Shown in pieces: positions 6,082 through 7,364 of a DNA stretch of 7,364 nt; position 1 is the stretch's first letter, and every line of letters starts with the position of its first letter. Origin of the DNA: Thiomonas sp. (GTDB lineage Bacteria; Pseudomonadota; Gammaproteobacteria; Burkholderiales; Burkholderiaceae_C); assembly GCA_027451915.1 (NCBI GenBank), contig DAIDHU010000210.1:1-7364 (forward strand), in the 5' to 3' direction. The notes under the pieces are model-generated. The model saw nothing but the letters and a program-made list of their open reading frames with translations. It ran no database searches and was not told the DNA's origin. A program made the translations under genes and the position numbers.

Positions 6082-6801
6082 TTGCCCCTGGAATCCTTTG
6101 CTTCCGCCGCGTTCTGGACCGCCAGCGCGCAGATCGTCCTGATCGACCTGCTGCTGGGTGGGGACAATGCCGTGGTCATCGCCATGGCCAGCCGCCGGCT
6201 GGCCGCCCACCAGCGTCGGCGCGCCATCATGCTGGGTACCGTCGGGGCGGTGGGCATGCGCATCGTGCTCACCCTGTTCGCGGTGCGCCTGCTGGAGCTG
6301 CCCGGGCTGAAACTGGCCGGAGGCCTGCTGCTGGGCTGGATCGGCATGCGCCTGATGCTGCCCGAAGCCCACGAGGCGAAGGTGGAGGAAGCGGACGAAC
6401 TGTGGAGCGCCGTGCGCATCGTCATCGTCGCCGACCTGATCATGAGCCTGGACAACGTGGTGGCCATCGCGGCGGCGGCGCGCAACTCGGCGGCCGAGCA
6501 TGAGTGGATTCTCGTGATCTTCGGCCTGGTCTTGAGCGTGCCGATCATCGTCTGGGGAAGCTCGCTGGTGATCGGACTGATCACGCGGTTTCCGGTGGTG
6601 ATCGTGCTGGGCGCCATGATGCTGGGATGGATCGCGGGCGGCCTTTGCGCCACCGACCCCCTGGTGCATGGCTGGCTGCTGTCCCGGTCCTGGGGCGGGT
6701 CGGCGCATCTGCTGGCCAGCGCCTTCGGTCTGCTGCTGGTGTGGCTGGGCGGCAGCTGGATGCGCCGGCACCGCATGCCGCCGTCCATGCGCGGATTCTG
6801 A
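6082..6801 (+). CDS. TerC family (YjbE-type) integral membrane protein, putative metal ion transporter
   Basis: From TTG 6082 the product is 239 residues, normal for the short YjbE-type branch of TerC. It is very hydrophobic, with about seven likely membrane segments. Two internal half-repeats carry the family's acidic signatures: IDLLLGGDNAVVIA (about 21-34, with D22, D28 and N29) and VADLIMSLDNVVAIA (about 116-130, with D118, D124 and N125). Relatives such as MntP-independent Alx/YkoY/YceF exporters are linked to Mn(II) or metal loading of exported enzymes; the substrate here is inferred only. A charged loop (PEAHEAKVEEADEL, 94-107) separates the halves. The TTG start is chosen over ATG 5986 because that ATG lies inside the terminator stem, the extra 32 residues are polar and unlike the family, and GGAG precedes the TTG. 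The phosphatase gene follows after 7 bases, so co-transcription is likely. Confidence 0.88.
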   Translation: MPLESFASAAFWTASAQIVLIDLLLGGDNAVVIAMASRRLAAHQRRRAIMLGTVGAVGMRIVLTLFAVRLLELPGLKLAGGLLLGWIGMRLMLPEAHEAKVEEADELWSAVRIVIVADLIMSLDNVVAIAAAARNSAAEHEWILVIFGLVLSVPIIVWGSSLVIGLITRFPVVIVLGAMMLGWIAGGLCATDPLVHGWLLSRSWGGSAHLLASAFGLLLVWLGGSWMRRHRMPPSMRGF

Positions 6802-6808
6802 GGTGGGT

Positions 6809-7364
6809 ATGCAAAGCTATGCCACCGGCCCCGTGCTGAGCCTGGAGATGGCCAGCTGCACCGATCGCGGACGAAGCCGCGAGCACAATGAGGACGCGCT
6901 CGCCTGCGACGCGCTGGCCGGCGTGGCCGTGCTGGCCGACGGCATGGGCGGCTACGCCGCCGGCGAGGTGGCCAGCGGCGCCGCGGCGGCGCAGATCGCC
7001 TCGGACCTGGCGCGCCTGAAAATCGAGTACCCCAGCGTCACCCCGGCCGATCTGATGCAGGCCATGCACGACTCGATCCGCCGGGTCAACGACCAGATCT
7101 ACCGCGCCGCCCACAGGGATCCCCGCTACACCGGCATGGGCACGACCCTGGTCGCCGCCGCCTTCACGGGGCAGGTCGCGGTGATCGCGCATGCCGGGGA
7201 TTCGCGCGCCTATCTGTTGCGTGACGGCCACCTTCGGCGCATGACCAAGGATCACTCCCTGTTGCAGGAACGCATCGATCTGGGCCTGCTCCAGGCCGAC
7301 GATCCCGCGGGCGACTCCATGCGCAACCTGATCACCCGCGCGCTGGGCGTGGACCCCTTCCTGG
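6809..7364 (+). CDS. PP2C-family (PPM) Ser/Thr protein phosphatase, 5' part (C-terminus outside window)
   Basis: The frame starts at ATG 6809 after GAGG (6800-6803, overlapping the terC stop) and stays open to the window end: 185 residues, with the gene cut by the window edge. Bacterial PP2C phosphatases of the Stp/PrpC type are about 240-270 residues, so about 60-80 are missing. PPM motifs appear in order: TDRGRSREHNEDA (18-30, metal-binding Asp in NED), LADGMGGYAAGEVAS (42-56, metal-binding D44), GMGTTLVAA (109-117), HAGDSRAYLLRDG (128-140) and MTKDHSLL (145-152), then ITRALGVDP. All core metal-site residues expected in this part are present, so the enzyme looks active: Mn/Mg-dependent dephosphorylation of Ser/Thr in cytosolic proteins. 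No signal peptide or membrane segment is seen. A partner Ser/Thr kinase often lies next to such genes, but it would be downstream of this window. Confidence 0.95.
   Translation, partial: MQSYATGPVLSLEMASCTDRGRSREHNEDALACDALAGVAVLADGMGGYAAGEVASGAAAAQIASDLARLKIEYPSVTPADLMQAMHDSIRRVNDQIYRAAHRDPRYTGMGTTLVAAAFTGQVAVIAHAGDSRAYLLRDGHLRRMTKDHSLLQERIDLGLLQADDPAGDSMRNLITRALGVDPFL

Noticed and set aside
6581..7255. Minus-strand frame opposite terC and the phosphatase gene
   Set aside because: It lies opposite clear TerC and PP2C motifs, and the translation is low in complexity without known motifs.

Overview
This is a very GC-rich stretch of chromosome in which every gene lies on the + strand. The proteins and the gene order (purK–sua5, then recA–recX–sucC–sucD–terC) point to a betaproteobacterium of the order Burkholderiales. 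This is inferred from family resemblance and synteny; I cannot fix the genus. The genes are core housekeeping genes. I see no mobile element, tRNA, rRNA, CRISPR array or new multi-gene system.

Layout. (1) 1-1779: the 3' part of purK (purine synthesis) and a complete two-domain Sua5/TsaC-type gene (first step of the tRNA t6A modification), 23 bases apart and probably co-transcribed. (2) 1780-3505: a LexA-regulated DNA repair unit. A textbook SOS box (1847-1862) precedes recA, and recX starts on a GTG that overlaps the recA stop codon. (3) 3506-5993: the succinyl-CoA synthetase operon sucC-sucD. It has a 235-base leader containing a 70-base, nearly fully paired hairpin, and a 3' untranslated region with a mosaic palindromic repeat followed by a strong intrinsic terminator. 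(4) 5994-7364: a TerC/YjbE-type membrane protein gene, most likely starting at a TTG, followed 7 bases later by a PP2C-type Ser/Thr phosphatase gene that runs off the end of the window.

How they work together: purK and sua5 serve nucleotide synthesis and tRNA modification. RecA drives recombination and LexA self-cleavage, and RecX restrains RecA filaments; both are made from one SOS-induced message. SucC and SucD are the beta and alpha subunits of one TCA-cycle enzyme. TerC and the phosphatase look like a separate small operon for metal homeostasis and signalling, with no evident functional link.

The parts most worth a second look are non-coding: the long hairpin in the sucC leader (3586-3655), and the repeat after sucD, whose two 30-base copies differ at sites that pair with each other, giving an A-T pair in one copy where the other has C-G.
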